IMG/VR virus record: IMGVR_UViG_3300046459_000076
Location: 1-29,293 of that record
Source of the DNA: a virus
DNA length: 29,293 bases
Direction: 5' to 3' (one strand)
The first letter of the stretch is position 1; each line of letters begins with the position of its first letter. A program made the position numbers and the translations under genes. Under the pieces are notes generated by a model. That model ran no database searches. It was not told where the DNA came from and was given only the letters and a program-made list of their open reading frames with translations. Shown piece after piece: positions 23,679-29,293 of this stretch.

Positions 23679-24053
23679 TTGAACGATGTGGTTGCGGAGA
23701 GGCGAGTTGCCGACTTGGAGTGGAAAGATTCTGTGGACAAGAAAATGGAGGAAGGTCAGCGAACCTTCGACCGCATTCTTGCTGAGCTGAAGCACAACAC
23801 AGAGGAGACCAAGGCTGTAAAGGCCCAGCTATCGGAACACGTAGAGCAGTATCAGGAATTCGCTGATACAATGAAGCCGGTAGCGGACACGATCAGAACC
23901 CTAGAGCCAGGGATTAAGGTGGCCGGACAAGTTGGAAACGGGCTCGCCTGGCTAGCTAAGTGGATTCGTCGGAGCATTATTTGGATCACTCCAGTAGCGA
24001 TGTTCGCAGCGGGTGTATGGCAAGCGATTAAACACTGGCCGGAAGTTAAGTGA
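23679..24053 (+). CDS. Coiled-coil protein with C-terminal membrane segment (lysis-region membrane protein)
   Basis: I choose the TTG at 23679 because GGGGGAT lies just before it; GTG at 23655 is possible but lacks a visible site. The 124-residue product has a long charged coiled-coil N-terminal part (~1-75) and a C-terminal hydrophobic helix (SIIWITPVAMFAAGVWQAI) preceded by basic residues (KWIRRS), fitting a type-II-like or tail-anchored membrane protein. It lies between the endolysin block and two further membrane proteins. Possible roles are holin partner, holin or anti-holin. None is proven; it is not the spanin, which is encoded at 24537. Confidence 0.65.
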   Translation: MNDVVAERRVADLEWKDSVDKKMEEGQRTFDRILAELKHNTEETKAVKAQLSEHVEQYQEFADTMKPVADTIRTLEPGIKVAGQVGNGLAWLAKWIRRSIIWITPVAMFAAGVWQAIKHWPEVK

Positions 24054-24322
24054 GGCTCGATCCCTCCAGTCCGTTTACGGACAACTTCGGGGCTTGGGAT
24101 ATAGGGCATATGATGGTTCCCGTTGCGGTGATAGGGATGTTGCTACTCTCCGCCTGGGCTATCCATAAGGGACAGGAATTTAAGCCTCAAGACTTGGGAA
24201 TTGGCATAGGCGCCATACTTGGGGGTCTTGGAGCTATGAAGTGGGGCCAGAGCACTGAGAAAAGGCCAGATTCTACTGAGGTTACAGTTGTCTCAACGAC
24301 GTCAACGGAGAAGCCAAAATGA
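24050..24322 (+). CDS. Small membrane protein, holin candidate (two hydrophobic segments)
   Basis: This 90-residue protein starts at a GTG that overlaps the previous stop (GTGA), with GGAAG upstream. Two hydrophobic segments are visible: VPVAVIGMLLLSAWAI (~23-38) and LGIGIGAILGGLGAM (~49-63), joined by a short polar loop and followed by a hydrophilic Thr/Ser tail. Size and layout fit class II-type holins or a helper protein. The next gene encodes another two-helix membrane protein, so one may be holin and the other antiholin or pinholin. Which one forms the lethal lesion cannot be decided here. Confidence 0.7.
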   Translation: MRLDPSSPFTDNFGAWDIGHMMVPVAVIGMLLLSAWAIHKGQEFKPQDLGIGIGAILGGLGAMKWGQSTEKRPDSTEVTVVSTTSTEKPK

Positions 24323-24540
24323 TGGGCATACTGAACTTCCTTATGGTTCTACTGCTGTTTGCGGTATTCGCAGCCGTCATCTGGTGGGTACTGAAGAAGA
24401 TCGAGACAATTCCTCTACCTGAGCCGTTTACCTGGGTATGGATCGTGGTGGAGGTGATCGTCGCCATCGCTCTTCTGATAGCATTCTTCGGCGCGGTAAC
24501 TGGCTCTGGCGGATTCCCGCAGATTAGGGTCATTCAGTGA
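24319..24540 (+). CDS. Small membrane protein, second holin candidate
   Basis: This 73-residue protein begins at the ATG at 24319, with GGAG seven bases upstream, overlapping the previous stop. It has two strongly hydrophobic helices (FLMVLLLFAVFAAVIWWVL, ~7-25, and WIVVEVIVAIALLIAFFGAV, ~41-60) separated by a short charged/Pro-rich loop (KKIETIPLPEPFT). This arrangement is typical of short phage holins. The stop overlaps the GTG of the i-spanin gene. The tight coupling to the spanin genes makes a lysis role likely; the choice of holin between this and the upstream gene is open. Confidence 0.72.
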   Translation: MMGILNFLMVLLLFAVFAAVIWWVLKKIETIPLPEPFTWVWIVVEVIVAIALLIAFFGAVTGSGGFPQIRVIQ

Positions 24541-25010
24541 TCTGGTTCAAGCTCGGGTTTCTTGCAATAGTCATCGCGGCCATTACGTTTGGGGTACACT
24601 CCTACAACGAGGGTCTCCGACAAGATGGCCGTGATGAGAAACAAGCGGAGTGGGATGCAGCTAAGGCTGCTCAGAAAGAACGTGAGGCTAAGGCCGCAAA
24701 GGAAGCAGATGACTTCGCACTCAGACTCGACGCAAAGCGTACCGCCGACTATGCGGCTCTGGCTCGTCGCAACAAAGCTCTGGAGTCTAAGCTGGCTACT
24801 GAGCAGCTTAGTGGGGCTCTCGCTGGTAGCATGCGCGACGCAATCCGTACCTCCAACGGCCAAAGCCCCGGAGACACTCCGCAAGATTCCTCCCCCACTA
24901 CCGGACTTGCCGTCAAGCAATGGACAGAGCGAGCCACAGAACAGTACCGAGCCTGCCGGGAGCAAGTAATGGGGTGGGTTAAATGGGACGATGAAAGGGT
25001 TGCACCATGA
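24537..25010 (+). CDS. Rz: i-spanin (Rz-like)
   Basis: This 157-residue protein has one N-terminal membrane helix (FLAIVIAAITFGVHSY, ~8-23), a long Ala/Lys/Glu-rich coiled coil in the periplasm (~30-110) and a variable C-terminal part. That is the inner-membrane half of the spanin complex, which fuses inner and outer membranes in the last step of lysis of Gram-negative bacteria. The GTG start overlaps the preceding stop as GTGA. The outer-membrane partner is encoded inside this gene in the next frame (24751-24969), which strongly supports the identity. Confidence 0.85.
   Translation: MIWFKLGFLAIVIAAITFGVHSYNEGLRQDGRDEKQAEWDAAKAAQKEREAKAAKEADDFALRLDAKRTADYAALARRNKALESKLATEQLSGALAGSMRDAIRTSNGQSPGDTPQDSSPTTGLAVKQWTERATEQYRACREQVMGWVKWDDERVAP
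24751..24969 (+). CDS. Rz1: o-spanin (Rz1-like lipoprotein) embedded inside Rz
   Basis: This 72-residue reading frame lies entirely within the Rz gene, one frame over, like lambda Rz1. It starts at the ATG at 24751 (MRLWLVATKLWSLSWLL) with a hydrophobic signal sequence and a lipobox-like site, LVAC, with the lipidated cysteine at C28. The mature part is short and Pro-rich (ATQSVPPTAKAPETLRKIPP, then PLPDLPSSNG), as in known o-spanins. It would be anchored in the outer membrane and bind the C-terminus of the i-spanin. The upstream extension of the frame (from 24589) is a shadow; the start here is chosen from the signal peptide, and the ribosome-binding site is weak. Confidence 0.8.
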   Translation: MRLWLVATKLWSLSWLLSSLVGLSLVACATQSVPPTAKAPETLRKIPPPLPDLPSSNGQSEPQNSTEPAGSK

Positions 25011-25162
25011 CGATGTTTCTTCTTGGATTTGGAATCGGTGGCTTGTTAGGTCTGGTATTTGGGCAACACCCGGATCAGGCCAAAGCTTCCATGATAGCTC
25101 TCTGGGGCAAGATTCGGTCCATCTTCGCCCGTAAGCCGAAAACCCCGGAATCCGGCGGGTAA
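25007..25162 (+). CDS. 51-residue single-helix membrane protein ending the late unit
   Basis: The ATG at 25007 overlaps the Rz stop (ATGA) and has AAAGGG just upstream. The product has one N-terminal glycine-rich membrane helix (MFLLGFGIGGLLGLVFG, ~3-19) followed by a short amphipathic and basic part (ASMIALWGKIRSIFARKPK). It is the last gene of the rightward unit; a hairpin terminator follows ten bases later. Small membrane proteins of this kind occur near spanin genes and may help or time lysis, but the function is unknown. The short length and the ATGA overlap are the evidence that it is real. Confidence 0.7.
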   Translation: MTMFLLGFGIGGLLGLVFGQHPDQAKASMIALWGKIRSIFARKPKTPESGG

Positions 25163-25194
25163 AACAAGAAAAGAGGCCCGTTTAACAGGCCTCT
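25162..25194 (-). terminator. Convergent intrinsic terminator between late and replication/modification units
   Basis: A 7-bp stem (25172-25178 with 25188-25194, AGAGGCC/GGCCTCT) with a 9-nt loop. On the minus strand it is followed by TTTCTTGTTTT, a good U-tract, so it ends the leftward unit; on the plus strand it follows the last late gene by 9 bases. Positions 25195-25237 show no gene. Confidence 0.8.
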
Positions 25195-25237
25195 ACAGAA
25201 TTTAAAATCGCGCCGGGTTAGATACCGACCCCGAAGA

Positions 25238-25420
25238 TTATTTGAGTTTTATGGGGTAGCCGTTGAATTGAGCTTTTGGCTTTCTTTTCTTCTTGGGGAA
25301 TTTAGCTGATCTGAGGTTTGCATCTTGGACCCCACGCGCCCCGGCCTCAGCCCTTTCCTTCCTGAGCCTGATAACCTCCCTCCAGTGGGCATCCTGTATC
25401 TGCTGGAGGGTGAGCTTCAT
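25238..25420 (-). CDS. Small basic hypothetical protein, last gene of the leftward unit
   Basis: This 60-residue, Lys/Arg-rich protein starts in an ATGA overlap with the previous gene. It has a charged helix (LQQIQDAHWREVIRLRKERA) followed by a very basic tail (FPKKKRKPKAQ). It could bind nucleic acid, but no known domain is recognisable. It ends 44 bases before the convergent terminator. It is translated with the base-modification operon by coupling, so a nucleic-acid role in the same pathway is possible but not shown. Confidence 0.65.
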   Translation of the reverse strand: MKLTLQQIQDAHWREVIRLRKERAEAGARGVQDANLRSAKFPKKKRKPKAQFNGYPIKLK

Positions 25421-25740
25421 AGTGTGACTCGGGCGACTATCTGTTCGAGGTTGCGTCGCATGCTATAGAGTCTGTTGACGTAACCTACAAGCATGTCGTG
25501 TAGCGGGGAGAACGACTGTTTGTGAGCTACGTCAGTCTGTACCGGCGGAGTTGCCGGCGCGAGGACTGGTTGAATCCTTCCTACCAGGTCGCCGATCATA
25601 CCATCTAGCATGTCGATCCCTTGGGACAACTCGGTCAATTGTTGGGCTATTACACCCTCTGTACAGTCAGGTCCACGTACGGCCATATTTCCTTGTTCCA
25701 TAGCCGACCTTGGATTCATCTTCGCTCCGTAATCACTCAT
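25417..25740 (-). CDS. Hypothetical protein, helical, 107 residues
   Basis: The ATG at 25738-25740 follows GGGAGGTGAGC on the minus strand, an excellent ribosome-binding site, so a longer upstream frame (to 25866) is rejected. The protein overlaps the preceding gene by eight bases. The first ~25 residues are polar and probably flexible (MSDYGAKMNPRSAMEQGNMA). Then come an amphipathic helix (IAQQLTELSQGIDMLDGMIG), a Pro/Thr linker and a second helix (LHDMLVGYVNRLYSMRRNLE). Two helices joined by a linker may form a dimeric bundle. No family is recognised, and the relation to the upstream DNA-modification genes is unknown. Confidence 0.7.
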   Translation of the reverse strand: MSDYGAKMNPRSAMEQGNMAVRGPDCTEGVIAQQLTELSQGIDMLDGMIGDLVGRIQPVLAPATPPVQTDVAHKQSFSPLHDMLVGYVNRLYSMRRNLEQIVARVTL

Positions 25741-26230
25741 GCTCACCTCCCGTGCAAGTGTGGACTTCATTCGGATTGCCGTGTGATACGGTATTGAACC
25801 GCACTCGACACTTGGTACATCTGAACCACTCGCCATCTGCGTCTCCTCCTTCATAAGTATAACCAATCCAACCCTTCGGATCGCGCTCTGCCCCGTAGGA
25901 CTTAACTGAGGGGTGGAGTTTGTCCTCGACCCACTCTACTACCGTCTGTTGCCCCTTCTTCAGTTCCGTGTCCGGTCTATACATTGGCAGCGGGTCGGGA
26001 TCAGGATTTAACTTGTCCCCGTTCTCCACCAGTTCGATGTACTTCTCGATGGCGTGCTGAGCCTTCTTCAAGTCCTCGACGCCACCCTTGTCCCTCCACC
26101 GTTCGACCCACTTGGTAATGATGTACTGGAACGGGTCGTACTGAAGACGCCATGCCCTATCCCAGTGTTCTTCGCCGCCCCTCTTGTAGTGGTCCCCGCC
26201 TACTTGGCGGTCATTCGCCTTGTTATCCAT
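25733..26230 (-). CDS. DUF3310-type protein with C-terminal zinc-ribbon-like tail
   Basis: The start is the ATG at 26228-26230, with GGAAGGAGG on the minus strand; the longer frame to 26251 begins at a TTG. The 165-residue product contains the DUF3310 signature (VGGDHYKRGGEEHWDRAW, ~10-27, and WRDKGGVEDLKKAQHAIEKY, ~45-64), a domain common in phages near replication and nucleotide-metabolism genes. The C-terminal third adds a zinc-ribbon-like segment: FRCTKCRVRF supplies a CxxC, with a His/Cys pair near VHTCTGGEHE. It overlaps the end of the ThyA-like gene by 31 bases. The function of DUF3310 is unestablished; the extra tail suggests nucleic-acid or partner binding. Confidence 0.75.
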   Translation of the reverse strand: MDNKANDRQVGGDHYKRGGEEHWDRAWRLQYDPFQYIITKWVERWRDKGGVEDLKKAQHAIEKYIELVENGDKLNPDPDPLPMYRPDTELKKGQQTVVEWVEDKLHPSVKSYGAERDPKGWIGYTYEGGDADGEWFRCTKCRVRFNTVSHGNPNEVHTCTGGEHE

Positions 26231-27192
26231 CGTGCGCAAGCCTCCTTCCAATCCTCGTCGTGAATGTTACCTACATGGTGTAAGGCCAAGTGGTCGTCGC
26301 CGTCCTTATGAGCCATCCAGGCGTTGAACATAGGGCCAGCGTTATCCCTCAAGATACGGCACCGGGGCGAGCTAGAGTCCAGGAAGAAATCTGGATCCTC
26401 TACAAAGTCTGCAGCCTCGCCCCAGTCGAAGTTGTCACTACTGAACTCCCACCTCAAGAAGGTCGGGTTGCGCCTATACCAGTGATCCGGCGTTTCGCTG
26501 TACTTATCTGTCCCTCCCCATCCCTCGTACACGTGAAGGTTGTTCGTAAACTGATACAAGTTACCCATCTTGAGCCCTACCGTATTGGCTATATACTCAA
26601 GAAGGATTCCAAAGTGGACGTAGTTAGCCCCAAGCATTCCCCAGACCATGTCGTTCGACCGATTGAGGACGGTCATGTGGAGGGAATCCTGAACCACCCG
26701 GAGGTACAACTGGGTATTACAGGGTAAGTCCTTGGAGTCTACGTCGAGGTCAAGCATTGGATCCCACATCGAGATCACTAGTCGTCTGGATCCGGGATCG
26801 GATTTGAGACGGTGAACAACGGTGTCGATTTGGTCAATTTCGAACGCTTGCCTCCAACGGTAGCCATAAGCGCCATGGAGAGTGATTCCATCGTCGGAAT
26901 ATTGACGAATTTGTTTGGCGAATCTGGAGGGAAAATCAACGTTTTCCGACCCGGAAAGCATCCAGATGGCTTCCATGTAGTGGAAAAACGGGTTAGCATC
27001 CCGTTTATCATCGAACAGTACTCGACAACCCGGAACTGCGGAGCACAGAAGGACGGGATACTGAAAGGCGCGGGCTGGTCCATTGCGAGTTTCCTCCACT
27101 TCTGTAAATTGTTCCTTGACCCTCTGCATTTCGCTGTAGGCGTCGTTGATATCTTGATACGTGAAGATCATCGGGCCGACGTCATTTAGCAT
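26200..27192 (-). CDS. ThyA-family enzyme, probable dUMP hydroxymethylase (or thymidylate synthase)
   Basis: About 330 residues; ThyA-fold motifs are present: HGAYGYRWR (~106-114), SRRLVISMWDP (~135-145), the catalytic cysteine in LPCNTQLYLRV (C158) and the substrate-binding NRSNDMVWGMLGANYVHF with the Asn (N190) that in thymidylate synthase recognises the uracil ring; then NNLHVYEG. In the ThyA family the cysteine attacks C6 of dUMP and methylene-tetrahydrofolate supplies the C1 unit. ThyA-like dUMP hydroxymethylases use the same scaffold to make 5-hydroxymethyl-dUMP. The Asn argues against dCMP hydroxymethylation. The genes for the two enzymes acting on hmdU lie directly upstream, favouring hydroxymethylation. 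The start is in a TGATG overlap with a GGGAG site; an in-frame GTG one codon upstream is possible. Confidence 0.8.
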   Translation of the reverse strand: MLNDVGPMIFTYQDINDAYSEMQRVKEQFTEVEETRNGPARAFQYPVLLCSAVPGCRVLFDDKRDANPFFHYMEAIWMLSGSENVDFPSRFAKQIRQYSDDGITLHGAYGYRWRQAFEIDQIDTVVHRLKSDPGSRRLVISMWDPMLDLDVDSKDLPCNTQLYLRVVQDSLHMTVLNRSNDMVWGMLGANYVHFGILLEYIANTVGLKMGNLYQFTNNLHVYEGWGGTDKYSETPDHWYRRNPTFLRWEFSSDNFDWGEAADFVEDPDFFLDSSSPRCRILRDNAGPMFNAWMAHKDGDDHLALHHVGNIHDEDWKEACARWITRRMTAK

Positions 27193-28007
27193 CACGCTCT
27201 CCCGTTGTAGCCAGATCGAGGAAGCCCCTCACCGTTCTTAACCCTGAGATACTTATCCAGTTCGCAGAGACAGTTCTGTACGTCCTGGAGACATAGATTC
27301 AGGTCGAGAGCCTTTCTGACTGCAATCAGCTCAGCAAGCCCTGCTTCTTGGCGGACTTTGAAGGTAATGGGTCGTCCGTGAATGCGATTAAGACCTCGCA
27401 TTGAACCTGGTCCGACTGCGGCCCAGTTCCACCAGTCATCAGCGGAACGGAGATGCCGAGTGTGCTTAAGATCTGCGATAATTTGTCCAGCGATAAAAGG
27501 CCCGACACACGGATATTTGTTTCCAATTATCGTCTCCCAAGATTTCTGGATTGAGTTAGGGTCAAGTTTCGGCGGGTTCTCAAAATACGACTTGGCATTA
27601 CCCAGAACCCAGTCGTTCTTACTGACGCCGGTGGGGCCAGCGGTTATCATGTACGCGCCGGTATACACTTTCTGTCCCCGAGACATCATCTTATCCATCA
27701 CGGCCTTGATCTCCCAGGGTTTCCACTCCACCGGGAACCCGATCGCGCTAAGAGTGTCGGGCCAGTTGATCGTCCGACCGAGCATGATCGCCGCGATGAA
27801 GTTGGGCTCGTCCCAGTACTTCGGGTGGCGCCAATTAAGGGCGAACCACTTGGTTACGTGGTCGTCCTCTCGGTGGACATTACAGAACTTGTAGTTCTGT
27901 AGAATCGGGTCGTTGGTCCAAGGCTTAGGTTTGAATGCCTTAGCTTCCCTGATCTCCTCGCGCTCTCTGATCCAATAGGACAGAGCTTGAAGCACATCTT
28001 CTCTCAT
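27192..28007 (-). CDS. Alpha-glutamyl/putrescinyl-thymine pyrophosphorylase-like enzyme (aGPT-PPlase family)
   Basis: This 271-residue protein matches the DNA base-modifying family that displaces pyrophosphate from 5-(pyrophosphoryloxymethyl)-uracil in DNA and attaches an amine or amino acid. Diagnostic segments visible are PWTNDPILQNYKFCNVHRE (29-47), VGPFIAGQIIADL (168-180, helix-hairpin-helix-like), DDWWNWAAVGPGSMRGLNRI (190-209) and the closing LQDVQNCLCELDKYLR (240-255) with GEGLPRSGYNG. The fold is distantly related to helical DNA glycosylases. The start overlaps the kinase stop (ATGA) with GGAGG upstream; the stop overlaps the ThyA-like start. The family assignment is strong; which nucleophile is attached cannot be read. 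Confidence 0.85.
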   Translation of the reverse strand: MREDVLQALSYWIREREEIREAKAFKPKPWTNDPILQNYKFCNVHREDDHVTKWFALNWRHPKYWDEPNFIAAIMLGRTINWPDTLSAIGFPVEWKPWEIKAVMDKMMSRGQKVYTGAYMITAGPTGVSKNDWVLGNAKSYFENPPKLDPNSIQKSWETIIGNKYPCVGPFIAGQIIADLKHTRHLRSADDWWNWAAVGPGSMRGLNRIHGRPITFKVRQEAGLAELIAVRKALDLNLCLQDVQNCLCELDKYLRVKNGEGLPRSGYNGRA

Positions 28008-28591
28008 GTGGCCTCCGCTTCGTCAGCAAGCCGGAGCATATCAAGGATCTGATCTACTGGCCGCTTGTAATCAATGTAGGCGACTTCTCGCCCAAGTTCG
28101 TACTTCAGTTTACGGTACAGTCGCTCGATCTTGGGGATACGCCCACGCGTGTTCTCCTCATTGAGAGGCTTGGTATTCCCAGCATCGAACCGACGCTGCT
28201 TCACTCGTTCGATACAGACCTCGATGGGTGTATCCAGGAAAGCAAAAACGTGCGATTTCCCAAATCTCTCTGACGCCTTGCCCATCGCGCCATAGCACTC
28301 AGAGCCAAGAAGCCCCTCGTACAGAACGTGCCCAAGGTTGGCGTAGCGATCCAACATTCTAGCGTGGTTAAGGGTTCCTGCAACCGCATCGAGTCCTCCG
28401 CACCAGGATTTACCGTATGGCCCGAGAACCACTACTGGCTTCATGACTCCGGGCAAGTGGAGGAGGTGAGCTTCAATCCTCCCTGAGTCGGTGTTAATAC
28501 AGTCCGCCGGTACAGGGTCGGACAGCTCTAACAGGGCTCGGACGATGGTGGTCTTACCTGAGCCGGACGTTCCGTGGATTTTAATGATCAT
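28004..28591 (-). CDS. P-loop kinase, probable 5-hydroxymethyl-dU DNA kinase
   Basis: This 195-residue small kinase has Walker A GTSGSGKTT (7-15), a middle motif VVLGPYGKSWCGGLDAV (54-70) characteristic of the phage hmdU DNA kinase family, a beta-strand with VLYEGLLGS (89-97), and a lid-like arginine-rich part (FLDTPIEVCIERVKQRR, 118-134). The family pyrophosphorylates 5-hydroxymethyluracil in DNA, producing the substrate for the aGPT-PPlase encoded next. Its order before aGPT-PPlase and the ThyA-family gene matches the known pathway set. The start is ATG with AAAGGA eight bases upstream, within the end of the helicase gene. A generic nucleotide kinase is the alternative, but the context argues against it. 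Confidence 0.82.
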   Translation of the reverse strand: MIIKIHGTSGSGKTTIVRALLELSDPVPADCINTDSGRIEAHLLHLPGVMKPVVVLGPYGKSWCGGLDAVAGTLNHARMLDRYANLGHVLYEGLLGSECYGAMGKASERFGKSHVFAFLDTPIEVCIERVKQRRFDAGNTKPLNEENTRGRIPKIERLYRKLKYELGREVAYIDYKRPVDQILDMLRLADEAEAT

Positions 28592-29293
28592 TTCTCATTC
28601 CTTTGATGGCATCGCTGAAGGCGGTAGCTGTCCTCTCTTTATTGAGGAGAGTCCTGGTTACTGTACGGTCGAGAGTCTTGTCCGCCATAATTCGGTGAAC
28701 GAACACTCGGTTGGAGGGCTGACCTTGTCTCCAGACTCTACAGATCATCTGGTTATAGGTGTCGTAGTCCCACGGAAGCCCGTACCAAGCTATGTGATAG
28801 CACGATCCTTGTAGATTTAGCCCGTGGCCCGCCGACGCAGGATGACCGAGCAACACCGGGATTGTTCCTGCGTTGAATTGGTCGACCATACGGTCCAGCT
28901 TCGTCCCAGATGCTCCAGTGAGACATGGCGCATCGGGGAATACACGTCTGATCCTTTCAAGATCGTGCTGGAACTCATACCCAACAAGGAGAGGCTTCCC
29001 TTGGAGCTGTTCCACCAAATCGACCAATGCCTGAGTTTTGAGGTCGTGGACGAAGTGATCGATATGGTTCTCGTCGTACACTCCTCCGTTCGCAACTTGT
29101 CGGCATTTACTTCCAACTGCAGCCGCATTAACCGACATGATAACCTCATCCCCCACCTCCGCTAGAAAGTCATCCTCGAACTGTTTATAAATCTTGCGAC
29201 TCGCCGGGTCCAGTTCGATCATTATGTCGTTAAAGATCAACTCAGGCATGTCGAGGTGATCCTCGGCATCAAGTCTCATAACGATGGGCTTGA
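28581..29293 (-). CDS. SNF2-like (SF2) helicase/ATPase, C-terminal part, 5' end outside the window
   Basis: The reading frame is still open at the window edge (codons before the ATG at 29277-29279 read KPIV), so this is a C-terminal fragment of 236 residues. The second RecA-like domain shows motif V (LLGHPASAGHGLNLQG) and motif VI (QMICRVWRQGQPSNRV). The start of the fragment, RLDAEDHLDMPELIFN, and ELDPASRKIYKQF match the region after the first lobe of SNF2-family proteins. These enzymes move along duplex DNA; in phages they are found in replication/recombination modules. Its stop overlaps the kinase start by 11 bases, so it is co-expressed with the modification genes. Family membership is clear; the specific role is not. 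Confidence 0.88.
   Translation of the reverse strand, partial: KPIVMRLDAEDHLDMPELIFNDIMIELDPASRKIYKQFEDDFLAEVGDEVIMSVNAAAVGSKCRQVANGGVYDENHIDHFVHDLKTQALVDLVEQLQGKPLLVGYEFQHDLERIRRVFPDAPCLTGASGTKLDRMVDQFNAGTIPVLLGHPASAGHGLNLQGSCYHIAWYGLPWDYDTYNQMICRVWRQGQPSNRVFVHRIMADKTLDRTVTRTLLNKERTATAFSDAIKGMRNDH

Noticed and set aside
27192-28007. A DNA-repair glycosylase (base excision) as the function of the 271-residue protein
   Set aside because: The helix-hairpin-helix-like part is distantly similar, but the PWTNDPILQ and CLCELDKYLR segments and the adjacent hmdU-type kinase fit the aGPT-PPlase family better.

Overview
The window is a segment of a tailed double-stranded DNA bacteriophage (Caudoviricetes) with a short-tailed, podovirus-type virion. 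The genes are tightly packed with ATGA, TAATG and TGATG overlaps. It encodes a large terminase, a P22-sized portal, a scaffold, an HK97-fold-type coat protein and head-tail adaptor/hub proteins, and I see no tape-measure or sheath gene. A two-component spanin pair, including a lipoprotein o-spanin, points to a Gram-negative host. No integrase, repressor or tRNA is visible. The host genus cannot be read from the sequence.

Layout. Positions 1-490 hold the end of a leftward unit: one small gene followed by tandem hairpins. Positions 491-1306 are an ~815 bp intergenic region between divergent units. It is filled with GGTAGCG-type heptamer arrays, long perfect inverted repeats and alternative hairpins, and is a candidate origin or control region. 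Positions 1307-25162 form one long rightward late unit: small Pro/Gly/Gln-rich proteins, a candidate small terminase, TerL, portal, scaffold, major capsid, a capsid-associated protein, a lectin-like virion protein, adaptor, P22 gp10-like hub, a cupin-like protein, three internal/ejection proteins (the last a 1260-residue protein with a lytic transglycosylase domain), fibres, and a lysis cassette (M15 endolysin, several small membrane proteins, Rz with Rz1 embedded in it, and a last 51-residue membrane protein). Two sites, before the first gene and before the scaffold gene, share an almost identical promoter-like element (TTTACT - 17 bp - TAAGAT or TATACT).

From the right edge down to 25238 a leftward unit converges on the late unit at a hairpin terminator near 25.17 kb. 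In transcription order it encodes the C-terminal part of a SNF2-like helicase, a P-loop kinase, an alpha-glutamyl/putrescinyl-thymine pyrophosphorylase (aGPT-PPlase)-like protein, a ThyA-family enzyme, a DUF3310-type protein with a zinc-ribbon-like tail, and two small unknown proteins.

The most interesting part is the kinase, aGPT-PPlase and ThyA trio (26200-28591). This is the core set known from phages with hypermodified thymidines: a ThyA homologue makes 5-hydroxymethyl-dUMP, a DNA kinase pyrophosphorylates hmdU in DNA, and aGPT-PPlase displaces the pyrophosphate with an amine or amino acid. The phage DNA is therefore predicted to carry a thymidine hypermodification, probably against host restriction. 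The final chemical group cannot be deduced, because no recognised tailoring enzyme lies in the window.
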